DNA of 64,000 nucleotides, taken from assembly GCA_024362935.1 (NCBI GenBank), contig JANCRA010000003.1, forward strand, positions 39,493,291-39,557,290, given 5' to 3'. Made by a program: the position numbers and the translations under genes. This document shows, piece after piece, positions 8,689-17,600 of the stretch. The stretch is from Setophaga petechia. Its lineage: Eukaryota > Chordata > Aves > Passeriformes > Parulidae. The notes under the pieces are model-generated. The model saw nothing but the letters and a program-made list of their open reading frames with translations, made no database searches and had not been told where the DNA came from. How positions within the stretch are numbered: the first letter of the stretch is position 1; each line of letters starts with the position of its first letter.

Positions 8689-11260
8689 AATTCACATCAG
8701 TCTCATCCTGCTCACTGCACAGGTCAGGCTTGACAGATTTGAGCGGACACCACCTAATTTTGCCGTCCTTTTTGACAGCTGCGTACCCTCGCCCCGTGAG
8801 TATCAATTTCCAGCCCTGTTCCCATTCCCCCAGCTCATTTCTGATCACAACCTGTGGGCCCTCCTCTAAGACTCTGGAGGCCCAGTGTTTCTGAATGGGA
8901 CTGTTTGCCTCTTCCCCCCTGGGGAATTGATTCAGTGCTAGCAAAGCAGTTGCTAGTATACGTGCCTGGTCCCCTGAGGGAATGGAATTGGCAAAGCCTT
9001 CTGCTTTTGCCAACACCTCTATTCTATTTTTCAGGGTCTGATTCGCTCTCTCAACTATAGCTTGTCCGGTACTGTTGTAAGGAATACCTTGTACTAAAGT
9101 GATGCCCCATTTCGAGGCGAATTCTTGCACCAGTTTGGAAGTAAAATTGGAACCGTTGTCGGTTTTAATTTGTTTGGGAATGCCAAGCCATGCCATGGCT
9201 GTCAGCCAGTGCTGAATTGTGGCTTTGGAGTCAGTTTTGGGGTGCTGTGTGGCTATGATCATTCCGCTGAAAGTGTCCACTGTCACTGCAAGCCACTCTC
9301 GGGGTTTCAGCAGCTGGCACACGGTGAAGTCCGACTGCCAGACCTCTGAAGGCTTGAGGCCTCTCGGGTTGACCCCACTGGTCCACAAAGGCGACTTCTG
9401 GCAGTGAGGACATGTAGCTACCACGTGTTTTGCGTCCGCTCTTGAGATCCCGCATCTCTTTGCCAGTGCTTTGACCCCGATGTGGAGTGACTCATGTAGT
9501 TGACGAGCTTCTTGCAATGTCCACACACCTTTGGCTGCGGCGTCTGCTTTGTCGTTACCTATTTGGAAGTAACCTTTGACTGGGTCATGACTGTTTATGT
9601 GAATGACGGATATGGTGCCCTTCCGTGAGGACAGTGCTTCTTCCAGCATCAGAGCTGCTGTTGATGTTGACACACCTGGTCCTGTCATGGCTAGGCAGAG
9701 CCTTGCCACGAATATAGAGTCCGTTACGATGTTGAGGTGCTCCTCTCGGAAAAGTCCGCATGCCAGGACTACTGCTGCTGCTTCCAGCTGCTGCACTGAC
9801 AGTGTGGGGTCACATGCTTTGACACAATGCCACTGTTCTCCTGTCTGCCACACTGCTGTTGCAGTTGAAGTTGTGGAAGAAGCATCCGTGAAAACTGTTG
9901 GTCCTGGCTGAGGTCGGTCCTTGACCTTTGGCGGTATGTCTATGTCGATGATGGTCAGCAGCTGGGTCCAAGGTGGTTTGGCGGAGTAGGAGATCTCTCC
10001 TCCGAAGCCGGAGAGAGCAAGGGCTAAATACTCTGAGATTGTGGTTGCCTCCGTGGTTGGCTGCTTGCGAAAGGGAAGATAAATTCTCTTTGGCTCTGTT
10101 CCTAGGTGTCTCAGTGCGAGTCTCCTGCCTTTCCTGATGAGGTTGGCGATGCATTCGATTCCCGGGGAGAATGCACGGGCAGGCCTTCCGAGGACCACCC
10201 ATTGGATCGGCCGGGACTTCTCGGGGGGTCCTTGGGCCAGCGCCCCCACTCCCCCCTTCGGGGTAAAGTGGACGTATAGGTCCAAAGGCCTCGCTGGGTT
10301 CCACCTGGCAAGCGTGCCAGTGGATATCTGCTGTTCTATGAAATCCAGGGAGTTCGCTGCCTGTGGTGTCAGTTTCTTTGGTTCCCAGGAGTGCTTTCCT
10401 TTCAGCAGCTCATACAATGGTTCCATGACTTCAGGAGGGATCAAGATGACGTTGCGAACCCATTGCAGCGATCCAACCAGGCACTGCGCATCATGTAGTG
10501 TCTTAATGTCTCGGTGGACCTTCACCTTGGGAGGAGTCACGTATGAATCTGTGATCCCTACACCCAGGAAGGTCACACAAGGTCCTTTCTTGATCTTTGC
10601 AGTGGCGATCTCGAAGCCGTTTGCTTGGAGGGTTGCTGTGATCGCAGATATCAGGTGTTCTACTTCACTCGCTGATGGGGCTGCAACTAGGATGTCATCC
10701 ATGTATTGAATGATGGTTGCGGAGGGGTAGGCGTTCCGAACTGGCATCAGCGCTTTGTCCACGGTGATCTGGCAGATGCTAGGGCTGTGGACAAATCCTT
10801 GTGGAAGTACCTTCCATTGAAAGCGGAGATTGGGTCGTGCGCCGTTAGGAAACACCACGGAGAAGGCAAATCGTTCCCTGTCTTCAGGGTGCAAGGGTAT
10901 TGAGAAGAAACAGTCCTTGATGTCCAGCACTGCGCATGGCTGTCCTTCAGGGATGGCTGAGTTTGCAGGTAACAGTGTTTGTACAGGACCCATGGGTCCA
11001 ACTGTCTTGTTCACCTCTCTCAGGTCGTGGATGAGGCGAAAACCCTCTCCAGACCTTTTGGGAATTACAAAAACGGGGGTGTTCCATGGGCTAATCGAGG
11101 GTTCAATATGACCCTTTTTCAGTTCCCGATCAACCAGTTCCAGTAAAGCTGCCACTCTGTTCTCTGACAAAGGCCACTGCTCCACCCAGACCACTTCTGA
11201 TGGTTTCCAGGTTAATTTGATTGGCAGCGTGGGGTGCACGGCAGTGGCCCTCACTATAAA
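8615..11260 (-). CDS. Pol: reverse transcriptase, RNase H, integrase
   Basis: This is the polymerase part of a Gag-Pro-Pol polyprotein, entered by a -1 frameshift at the end of pro. The frame is open back to 11,497, and numbering here counts from that point (960 codons). RT has the first catalytic Asp at 192 (VLDIKD), LPQGFVHSPSICQ at 231-243 and the YMDD box at 265-268. RNase H has Asp538, Glu572, Asp593 and Asp649. Integrase has the zinc-binding His668, His672, Cys696 and Cys699, then the catalytic triad Asp723, Asp780 and Glu816, and a carboxy-terminal SH3-like segment around 882-925. Every catalytic residue is present and there is no internal stop. The motifs are class II-like. The product copies viral RNA and integrates the DNA. 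The ATG at 11,497 is probably not the true start. Confidence 0.96.
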   Translation of the reverse strand, partial: FIVRATAVHPTLPIKLTWKPSEVVWVEQWPLSENRVAALLELVDRELKKGHIEPSISPWNTPVFVIPKRSGEGFRLIHDLREVNKTVGPMGPVQTLLPANSAIPEGQPCAVLDIKDCFFSIPLHPEDRERFAFSVVFPNGARPNLRFQWKVLPQGFVHSPSICQITVDKALMPVRNAYPSATIIQYMDDILVAAPSASEVEHLISAITATLQANGFEIATAKIKKGPCVTFLGVGITDSYVTPPKVKVHRDIKTLHDAQCLVGSLQWVRNVILIPPEVMEPLYELLKGKHSWEPKKLTPQAANSLDFIEQQISTGTLARWNPARPLDLYVHFTPKGGVGALAQGPPEKSRPIQWVVLGRPARAFSPGIECIANLIRKGRRLALRHLGTEPKRIYLPFRKQPTTEATTISEYLALALSGFGGEISYSAKPPWTQLLTIIDIDIPPKVKDRPQPGPTVFTDASSTTSTATAVWQTGEQWHCVKACDPTLSVQQLEAAAVVLACGLFREEHLNIVTDSIFVARLCLAMTGPGVSTSTAALMLEEALSSRKGTISVIHINSHDPVKGYFQIGNDKADAAAKGVWTLQEARQLHESLHIGVKALAKRCGISRADAKHVVATCPHCQKSPLWTSGVNPRGLKPSEVWQSDFTVCQLLKPREWLAVTVDTFSGMIIATQHPKTDSKATIQHWLTAMAWLGIPKQIKTDNGSNFTSKLVQEFASKWGITLVQGIPYNSTGQAIVERANQTLKNRIEVLAKAEGFANSIPSGDQARILATALLALNQFPRGEEANSPIQKHWASRVLEEGPQVVIRNELGEWEQGWKLILTGRGYAAVKKDGKIRWCPLKSVKPDLCSEQDETDVNCEFLFTGHDHRTPSGCVLSPSRGK

Positions 11261-11927
11261 TTTGAAATCCTGACTCCGAGCATAGCGAGGACATCTCTCC
11301 CTATCAAGGGTGGAGAGTTTTGCAAAATGTAGGGATAAATTGCTACGGTCTGTTCTGATCCCTTGTCCGTGTGGAGTGTTACAGCCACCAGCTGGGTGCT
11401 TTTCCACGCCCGGGTTTGCCCCCCCACTCCGTTCACCGGGGGGACTTCTGTGATTTGCCAGTGTCTGGGCCAGTATGATTGGGGGATTATTGTACAATCC
11501 GACCCTGTGTCCGCCCAGAACTGGAGCCCCACGGTGTGGTGGTCATGGCTCCCGTATAGGCGGCATGTTCCCCACACTTTCGGGGGTTCTTTCCCTATTT
11601 TCATGACCAGGGCCACCCAGGGATCCCGGTTTGGGGCGTCCCCTGCTGGCTCTGTGGCGCTTGCGTGGCTTGTGGCACTGAGGTGTGTGGGGGTATTATC
11701 TGTGGTGTTGCAGAGCCCTGCAACTGTATCGGTGTGGTGTGTGGAGGTATTATCTGTGGTGTTGCAGAGCCCTGCAACTGTATCGGTGTGGGGGGTGCTG
11801 TATTGACTGTCTCCTGCGGGAGCAGAATGTATCCTCCCCCCCACTGGGGGTTCACCTGGACGGGCCGTCTCACATTCAAAGCGGGAGGAGGCTGCGTGTG
11901 GCCCGAGCGCCCCCTCCCTCTCCCGTT
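11254..11927 (-). CDS. Pro: retroviral aspartic protease (frameshift product)
   Basis: This frame is -1 relative to gag and is expected to be translated as a Gag-Pro fusion from the slippery site at 11,925-11,931. About 100 residues of linker come first, including a duplicated 18-residue segment. The protease follows with its active site FWADTGSDCTIIP (Asp codon at 11,511-11,509), a flap-like VNGVGG and the conserved end LIGRDVLAMLGV. The frame closes with TAG at 11,254. No dUTPase-like motif is seen between the slip site and the protease, unlike many betaretroviral pro genes. The frame stays open upstream to at least an ATG at 12,081 within gag, but that is not needed for expression. The protease dimer cuts the viral polyproteins during maturation. 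Confidence 0.92.
11257..11263 (-). promoter_or_regulatory. pro-pol -1 frameshift site A AAT TTA
   Basis: On the viral strand the last sense codons of pro read tcA AAT TTA before the TAG stop. The heptamer AAATTTA is in the pro zero frame and fits X XXY YYZ. Slipping back one base enters the pol frame exactly (AAA TTT ATA GTG). From established knowledge, type D betaretroviruses use a nearly identical heptamer at this junction. I could not establish a convincing stimulatory structure downstream by eye. Confidence 0.85.
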
Positions 11928-14156
11928 TCCCCGTGGGCGGGATCTGCAATCCCTGGCAAAGTGTCCCTTTTTCCCACAACTCCAGCAAGTCCCTCTCGTG
12001 TTTTGCTGGGATGGGGGAGCCGAACGGGTGGGCTGTGTCGGCTGGGTACACGTCGCTGCGACGTGCCCCGCTTGTCCACATTTAAAGCAAGCCAGTGCAC
12101 TGGTTAGGGTGTGAACAGCTGCTTGTATGGGACTCAGCTGCTCTTCTTTCACTACGTGTTTAATCATGTCTGCCAGGCTGGCACCGGCCGGTAGGGAGCG
12201 TAAAATGTCCTTGGTGACTGTATTACATTGTTGCCTAAGGCAGTCAGCAACCACCGGGCCCTTCGCCTGAGGAGGCAGGGTGGAGGTGTCCACAGCCGCC
12301 TGTAGCCTGTCTACGAATTGTGTAAATCCTTCACTTTCCCCTTGTTTTATGGTGGACCAGGGTGCTGGCTTGTCCACAACCCTACAAGTTGAACGAATCG
12401 CCTCCCTGGCGGCTCGGCAACTTGCCCTGACTTCCTCAGCTCTGAGCAGTGCAGCCTGTGTTTGGGGTGTGGCTACGTCATCATGTTTTCCCAGTAGCCG
12501 GGATAAACTCGAGCCGTGCAGTGGTTGCCCCTCACCCCCTGTCTGAGCCAGGGCAGAGGCACAGTTATCGGTCCAGTCTTGTTTAAAAACAATTAAACCT
12601 GCCCCGTCAAAAAGCATACGTGTAATTTGTACTATATCACAAGGCAGCAAATCATCATTATTAAAAACTGCATCCACTAACGTGGATACTACTCTGGAGT
12701 TAATTCCTTTTTCTGCAACAGCTTTAAGTATTGCTTGAACATCTTTAGAATTTACTGGTGTGTATGTTCTCTGTTGGTTGCCTTGGGCTCCTGTGATTCT
12801 TACTGGAAAGGCATGTACAGCTGCCACGGATGCCCATTCCGCACAATCAATTTTTATTTTGCCCCAATCAGTGAGTTCGTATGATTGGCTCTTGAGTTCA
12901 TATGATTGGTTCTTAACCTTGTTTAAAGATTTGTTTGGTTTCATGCGAAACTGCTGTGTATCTGTGTGCTCCCTTTCCGAATCGCTGCCCGACTCGGTAA
13001 GGTCTGTGGAACAGTCTGAGGAGGTGTTGCTTCTATCAAGGTCGGAAGTGGACTGAAAGCGCACTTCCTGTCTCCCTCGCCGTTTTGTTCGGCTTCGGCC
13101 CCGCCCCTCCCCTCGGGGGCGGTGTCGCCCTTCCCCTCGGAGGCGGCGCCGTCCCTCCCCTTGGAGGCTGTGCCGCTCCTCCCCCCAGAGGCCGCGTCGC
13201 CCCGCCTCTTGGAGGTGGTGTTGTTCCCACTCCCTGGGCTCGCCCTGCCCCTCACAGGGAGGGATTTTTCCCTTATACGGTGGCGGCGGTGGGGGCAGCC
13301 CCCGGGCGAATGCCTGCCCCCCCGTTCCTCCCTGCGCCTGCGTGTCTGTGTGTGTCCACTCCCAGTACTGACCAGCGCCGGACTCCTGCGCAGGCGTACT
13401 CGCGGCCACCTCCCCCTCCAGGCATTTCCCGCCGCGGACACGCGGGCCCCGCCCCCCTCCCTGTCCGGCGGCGCCATTTTTGAATGGCGGCCGGTTTTCT
13501 GCCGCCCCTGTTTCAGCGCTGACTGCAGCCTCCACGCCGTGGGCTGCGGCTGTCAGTTCGCCCCAGAAACACCGCGCGCGCGTCTCTGCGGGGTGTACCG
13601 AATCCGGAGGCGGCGGGGGACAAACAAACAGAGAAGACTCCGGTTTTTCGGGGGATATCGGGGGGGTTTTGGGACCCAGCTGTTCCCCCGGGAGGGTCAA
13701 GATGTGCTCCGGGATTTTTGGGGGATCTCCGGGAGGTTCTGGGGGATCTGGCTCAGGGTCCGGGAAGGATTGGGGGGTGCCCGGTCCCTGCGTGCCCACG
13801 CTCCCGCCCGCACTGCCCGCGGGGGGGGTTTGGGTTTCCGCTGCCACCCCCACCTTCGGTGTAACCATCAGATGCGGCCGGGCGGCAGCCCAGACCTCCT
13901 GATTCTCTAAAGCTTGGCGTAGAGCTGCCTCTACCTTTCCCCACGCCTTAAGAAATTTCCCACTGCCCGTGTTTTTTGTGTCCTCTGCCAGAGCCACGGT
14001 ACACTTCTGCCACATATCTGCATGCAATATTTCTACCGGACGTTCAATCGTCCCCAGCTCCAGGAGTCTCTGCAAAGCGAGAGATAAGTACCTGGGCTCG
14101 CATTTAATTCCCCACTGTATACATACGGAATCAACGACCTTTGCTAGAGCTTCCAT
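11601..14156 (-). CDS. Gag polyprotein (matrix, capsid, nucleocapsid), 851 aa
   Basis: This structural polyprotein assembles the viral core. I chose the ATG at 14,156 because it follows the leader, has CTCCATGG context and opens a matrix-like segment. The frame is also open 63 codons further upstream through the PBS into the LTR. Residues 110-300 are proline-rich and end in PPPPPPY (PPPY late-budding motif, 291-294). Residues 318-362 form a strongly basic Arg/Gly/Glu block. The capsid lies at about 447-670, with the major homology region near 604-623 (Q605, G606, E607, F614, R617, L618). Nucleocapsid has two CCHC knuckles (690-703 and 724-737). After the slip site at Asn744, about 107 residues follow, containing an 18-residue tandem duplication (790-807, 808-825). 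At 851 residues it is longer than typical betaretroviral Gag. No defect is seen. Confidence 0.95.
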   Translation of the reverse strand: MEALAKVVDSVCIQWGIKCEPRYLSLALQRLLELGTIERPVEILHADMWQKCTVALAEDTKNTGSGKFLKAWGKVEAALRQALENQEVWAAARPHLMVTPKVGVAAETQTPPAGSAGGSVGTQGPGTPQSFPDPEPDPPEPPGDPPKIPEHILTLPGEQLGPKTPPISPEKPESSLFVCPPPPPDSVHPAETRARCFWGELTAAAHGVEAAVSAETGAAENRPPFKNGAAGQGGGRGPRVRGGKCLEGEVAASTPAQESGAGQYWEWTHTDTQAQGGTGGQAFARGLPPPPPPYKGKIPPCEGQGEPREWEQHHLQEAGRRGLWGEERHSLQGEGRRRLRGEGRHRPRGEGRGRSRTKRRGRQEVRFQSTSDLDRSNTSSDCSTDLTESGSDSEREHTDTQQFRMKPNKSLNKVKNQSYELKSQSYELTDWGKIKIDCAEWASVAAVHAFPVRITGAQGNQQRTYTPVNSKDVQAILKAVAEKGINSRVVSTLVDAVFNNDDLLPCDIVQITRMLFDGAGLIVFKQDWTDNCASALAQTGGEGQPLHGSSLSRLLGKHDDVATPQTQAALLRAEEVRASCRAAREAIRSTCRVVDKPAPWSTIKQGESEGFTQFVDRLQAAVDTSTLPPQAKGPVVADCLRQQCNTVTKDILRSLPAGASLADMIKHVVKEEQLSPIQAAVHTLTSALACFKCGQAGHVAATCTQPTQPTRSAPPSQQNTRGTCWSCGKKGHFARDCRSRPRGNGRGRGRSGHTQPPPALNVRRPVQVNPQWGGGYILLPQETVNTAPPTPIQLQGSATPQIIPPHTTPIQLQGSATPQIIPPHTSVPQATQAPQSQQGTPQTGIPGWPWS
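11692..11799 (-). repeat. 54-bp in-frame tandem duplication in the gag-pro overlap
   Basis: Two adjacent, nearly identical 54-bp copies begin at 11,692 and 11,746. Since 54 is a multiple of three, both reading frames stay open. Gag gains a second TPIQLQGSATPQIIPPHT segment, and the pro frame gains a second 18-residue segment containing DTVAGLCNTTDN. The duplication lies in the linker before the protease, where extra length is probably tolerated. Confidence 0.9.
11883..11931 (-). promoter_or_regulatory. gag-pro -1 frameshift site G GGA AAC with candidate stem
   Basis: The heptamer GGGAAAC (11,931-11,925) is read in the gag frame as cgG GGA AAC (Asn744), a canonical slippery sequence also used at the gag-pro junction of type D viruses. 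Slipping back one base enters the protease frame. After a 6-nt spacer, GGGAGG (11,918-11,913) can pair with CCTCCC (11,888-11,883), extendable by two pairs. This gives a G/C-rich hairpin with a loop of about 22-24 nt. The stem is proposed by eye and not computed. Confidence 0.85.
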
Positions 14157-14260
14157 GGAGATCCAGCCGGTCCCGGGGCGTCCCCCTGTGCTGCAGTCGG
14201 TCCCGCCGCTGCAACCGCTGTCCTCTGTCCAGGAGAAATCCCGATCCCGGGGCTTTTCGT
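14157..14260 (-). other. Short viral leader between primer binding site and gag
   Basis: About 104 GC-rich bases that would hold packaging and dimerisation signals. I see no obvious consensus splice donor in it. It has no in-frame stop relative to gag, so the gag frame runs back through it. Confidence 0.65.
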
Positions 14261-14279
14261 TCCCGGGTTCTCGGCACCA
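14261..14279 (-). promoter_or_regulatory. Primer binding site, tRNA-Phe-like with one extra base
   Basis: The viral strand reads TGGTGCCGAGAACCCGGGA, starting 3 nt after the LTR end. It matches the complement of the tRNA-Phe 3' end (TGGTGCCGA, then AACCCGGGA) apart from one inserted G. tRNA-His shares only the first 8 bases. The tRNA assignment comes from remembered vertebrate tRNA ends. Confidence 0.75.
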
Positions 14280-14282
14280 CTT

Positions 14283-14626
14283 TGTTGCCTTCTGGTTCCG
14301 AAGGCAAGGCGACCTGGTTCCAAAGCACAGCACGGCGGCCTCCACCCTGGCCTGCTCGGGCTATAGACGACGCTTGCACCAATGTGGTGGACGGTCAAAT
14401 AGGCTTTATTGTCTCTTCTCTAAGGGTTTTATAGTTTGGGGGGTTTCTTACGTAAAAAGGGGCTGGGGGTTAGTACAGGGTGGTACTGGTACCTCCTATG
14501 TTAGGGGGGTTACATTCCTTGGCTACATTCCGAGGGTGATCCTTATCTCTGGGAGGAGGGAAGAGAGGCTTCTTCTTGCAGCTTTCCGTAACAACCCGTT
14601 ATCTTCCGAGCGCCTGTCCCTCCACA
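14283..14626 (-). repeat. Provirus 5' LTR (344 bp)
   Basis: I see no base difference from the 3' LTR. The TATA box is at 14,433-14,427 and AATAAA at 14,410-14,405 (viral strand). TTACGTAA (14,448-14,455) and the paired GGAATGT motifs lie upstream. The transcription start is expected near 14,400, about 25-30 bp after the TATA box. U5 would then run to 14,283. This is the promoter copy for the provirus. Confidence 0.95.
14427..14433 (-). promoter_or_regulatory. TATA box of the proviral promoter
   Basis: The viral strand reads CTATAAAACCC within the 5' LTR. It is the best core promoter element in the window. Confidence 0.75.
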
Positions 14627-14631
14627 CCTCC
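14627..14631. repeat. Target-site duplication, right copy (CCTCC)
   Basis: CCTCC directly follows the LTR terminus CCACA and matches the copy at 6,227-6,231. After it the satellite continues with ACAGCTTTTTC, as in an uninterrupted half B. Confidence 0.88.
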
Positions 14632-17600
14632 ACAGCTTTTTCTTTGGTGCCATCCCTAACCCTAGGCTGATTTACCTGGCTAGGGCTAGGGTTAGGGTTA
14701 CGCCTAGGGTTAGGGTTTTTTAAATGAGAAAGGCTTGAGCTCCAGACACAATTCAGCTGGCAAAGGCATCCCAAGGGGATCGAAAAAGTGCCACAACATG
14801 GCTGCCTCCGCACATTTTTCCTTGGGACCGTCCCTAACCCCAGGCTGATTGACCAGTTTAGGGCTTAGGCTTACGCCTAGGGTAAGGGCTTTTTAATCCA
14901 GAAAGCCCTGAGCTCCAGGCACACTGCAACTGCAAAAGGTATCCCAAGGGGAGCGCAAAAGTGCCACAACATCGCTGCCTCCACAGCTTTTTCTTTGGTG
15001 CCATCCCTAACCCTAGGCTGATTTACCTGGCTAGGGCTAGGGTTAGGGTTACGCCTAGGGTTAGGGTTTTTTAAATGAGAAAGGCTTGAGCTCCAGACAC
15101 AATTCAGCTGGCAAAGGCATCCCAAGGGGATCGAAAAAGTGCCACAACATGGCTGCCTCCGCACATTTTTCCTTGGGACCGTCCCTAACCCTAGGCTGAT
15201 TGACCAGTTTAGGGCTTAGGCTTACGCCTAGGGTAAGGGCTTTTTAATCCAGAAAGCCCTGAGCTCCAGGCACACTGCAACTGCAAAAGGTATCCCAAGG
15301 GGAGCGCAAAAGTTCCACAACATCGCTGCCTCCACAGCTTTTTCTTTGGTGCCATCCCTAACCCTAGGCTGATTTACCTGGCTAGGGCTAGGGTTAGGGT
15401 TACGCCTAGGGTTAGGGTTTTTTAAATGAGAAAGGCTTGAGCTCCAGACACAATTCAGCTGGCAAAGGCATCCCAAGGGGATCGAAAAAGTGCCACAACA
15501 TGGCTGCCTCCGCACATTTTTCCTTGGGACCGTCCCTAACCCTAGGCTGATTGACCAGTTTAGGGCTTAGGCTTACGCCTAGGGTAAGGGCTTTTTAATC
15601 CAGAAAGCCCTGAGCTCCAGGCACACTGCAACTGCAAAAGGTATCCCAAGGGGAGCCCAAAAGTGCCACAACATCGCTGCCTCCACAGCTTTTTCCTTGG
15701 TGCCATCCCTAACCCTAGGCTGATTTACCTGGCTAGGGCTAGGGTTAGGGTTACGCCTAGGGTTAGGGTTTTTTAAATGAGAAAGGCTTGAGCTCCAGAC
15801 ACAATTCAGCTGGCAAAGGCACCCTAAGGGGATCGAAAAAGTGCCACAACATGGCTGCCTCCGCACATTTTTCCTTGGGACCGTCCCTAACCCTAGGCTG
15901 ATTGACCAGTTTAGGGCTTAGGCTTACGCCTAGGGTAAGGGCTTTTTAATCCAGAAAGCCCTGAGCTCCAGGCACACTGCAACTGCAAAAGGTATCCCAA
16001 GGGGAGCGCAAAAGTGCCACAACATCGCTGCCTCCACAGCTTTTTCTTTGGTGCCATCCCTAACCCTAGGCTGATTTACCTGGCTAGGGCTAGGGTTAGG
16101 GTTACGCCTAGGGTTAGGGTTTTTTAAATGAGAAAGGCTTGAGCTCCAGACACAATTCCGCTGCCAAAGGCATCCCAAGGGGATCGAAAAAGTGCCACAA
16201 CATGGCTGCCTCCGCACATTTTTCCTTGGGACCGTCCCTAACCCTAGGCTGATTGACCACTTTAGGGCTTAGGCTTACACCTAGGGTAAGGGCTTTTTAA
16301 TCCAGAAAGCCCTGAGCTCCAGGCACACTGCAACTGCAAAAGGTATCCCAAGGGGAGCGCAAAAGTGCCACAACATCGCTGCCTCCACAGCTTTTTCTTT
16401 GGTGCCATCCCTAACCCTAGGCTGATTTACCTGGCTAGGGCTAGGGTTAGGGTTAGGCCTAGGGTTAGGGTTTTTTAAATGAGAAAGGCTTGACCTCCAG
16501 ACACAATTCAGCTGGCAAAGGCATCCCAAGGGGATCGAAAAAGTGCCACAACATGGCTGCCTCCGCACATTTTTCCTTGGGACCGTCCCTAACCCTAGGC
16601 TGATTGACCAGTTTAGGGCTTAGGCTTACGCCTAGGGTAAGGGCTTTTTAATCCAGAAAGCCCTGAGCTCCAGGCACACTGCAACTGCAAAAGGTATCCC
16701 AAGGGGAGCGCAAAAGTGCCACAACATCGCTGCCTCCACAGCTTTTTCTTTGGTGCCATCCCTAACCCTAGGCTGATTTACCTGGCTAGGGCTAGGGTTA
16801 GGGTTACGCCTAGGGTTAGGGTTTTTTAAATGAGAAAGGCTTGAGCTCCAGACACAATTCAGCTGGCAAAGGCATCCCAAGGGGATCGAAAAAGTGCCAC
16901 AACATGGCTGCCTCCGCACATTTTTCCTTGGGACCGTCCCTAACCCTAGGCTGATTGACCAGTTTAGGGCTTAGGCTTACGCCTAGGGTAAGGGCTTTTT
17001 AATCCAGAAAGCCCTGAGCTCCAGGCACACTGCAACTGCAAAAGGTATCCCAAGGGGAGCGCAAAAGTGCCACAACATCGCTGCCTCCACAGCTTTTTCC
17101 TTGGTGCCATCCCTAACCCTAGGCTGATTTACCTGGCTAGGGCTAGGGTTAGGGTTACGCCTAGGGTTAGGGTTTTTTAAATGAGAAAGGCTTGAGCTCC
17201 AGACACAATTCAGCTGGCAAAGGCATCCCAAGGGGATCGAAAAAGTGCCACAACATGGCTGCCTCCGCACATTTTTCCTTTGGACCGTCCCTAACCCTAG
17301 GCTGATTGACCAGTTTAGGGCTTAGGCTTACGCCTAGGGTAAGGGCTTTTTAATCCAGAAAGCCCTGAGCTCCAGGCACACTGCAACTGCAAAAGGTATC
17401 CCAAGGGGAGCGCAAAAGTGCCACAACATCGCTGCCTCTACAGCTTTTTCTTTGGTGCCATCCCTAACCCTAGGCTGATTTACCTGGCTAGGGCTAGGGT
17501 TAGGGTTACGCCTAGGGTTAGGGTTTTTTAAATGAGAAAGGCTTGAGCTCCAGACACAATTCCGCTGCCAAAGGCATCCCAAGGGGATCGAAAAAGTGCC

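Larger units (their letters stand above)
6232..14626 (-). mobile_element. Complete class II (betaretrovirus-like) endogenous provirus with gamma-type env
   Basis: The 8,395-bp provirus lies on the minus strand. In its own direction the order is 5' LTR (14,626-14,283), primer binding site, gag, pro, pol, env, polypurine tract and 3' LTR (6,575-6,232). The two 344-bp LTRs show no difference when compared by eye, and both start TG and end CA. Gag, pro and pol sit in three successive -1 frames, as in betaretroviruses. The polymerase is class II-like, while the envelope is gamma-type, a combination known from type D primate viruses. Identical LTRs and open gag-pro-pol imply very recent insertion. 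The only visible defect is a frame change in env. Only one copy is seen in the array, so it has not been amplified with the satellite within this window. Confidence 0.97.

Noticed and set aside
11615..11665. CCCAAAC near the end of gag as the gag-pro slippery site
   Set aside because: Its codons CCA AAC are in the pro frame and not the gag frame, so it cannot move ribosomes from gag to pro. GGGAAAC at 11,925-11,931 is in the correct frame.
11254..11927. A dUTPase domain in the pro frame
   Set aside because: The segment between the slip site and the protease is low-complexity and duplicated, and I see no dUTPase motifs.
11363..12114. Plus-strand open frames of up to 149 codons within the gag-pro region, and similar ones opposite pol (10,137-10,709) and gag (13,122-13,910)
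   Set aside because: They lie antisense to well-supported retroviral genes in GC-rich sequence and have no recognisable product.
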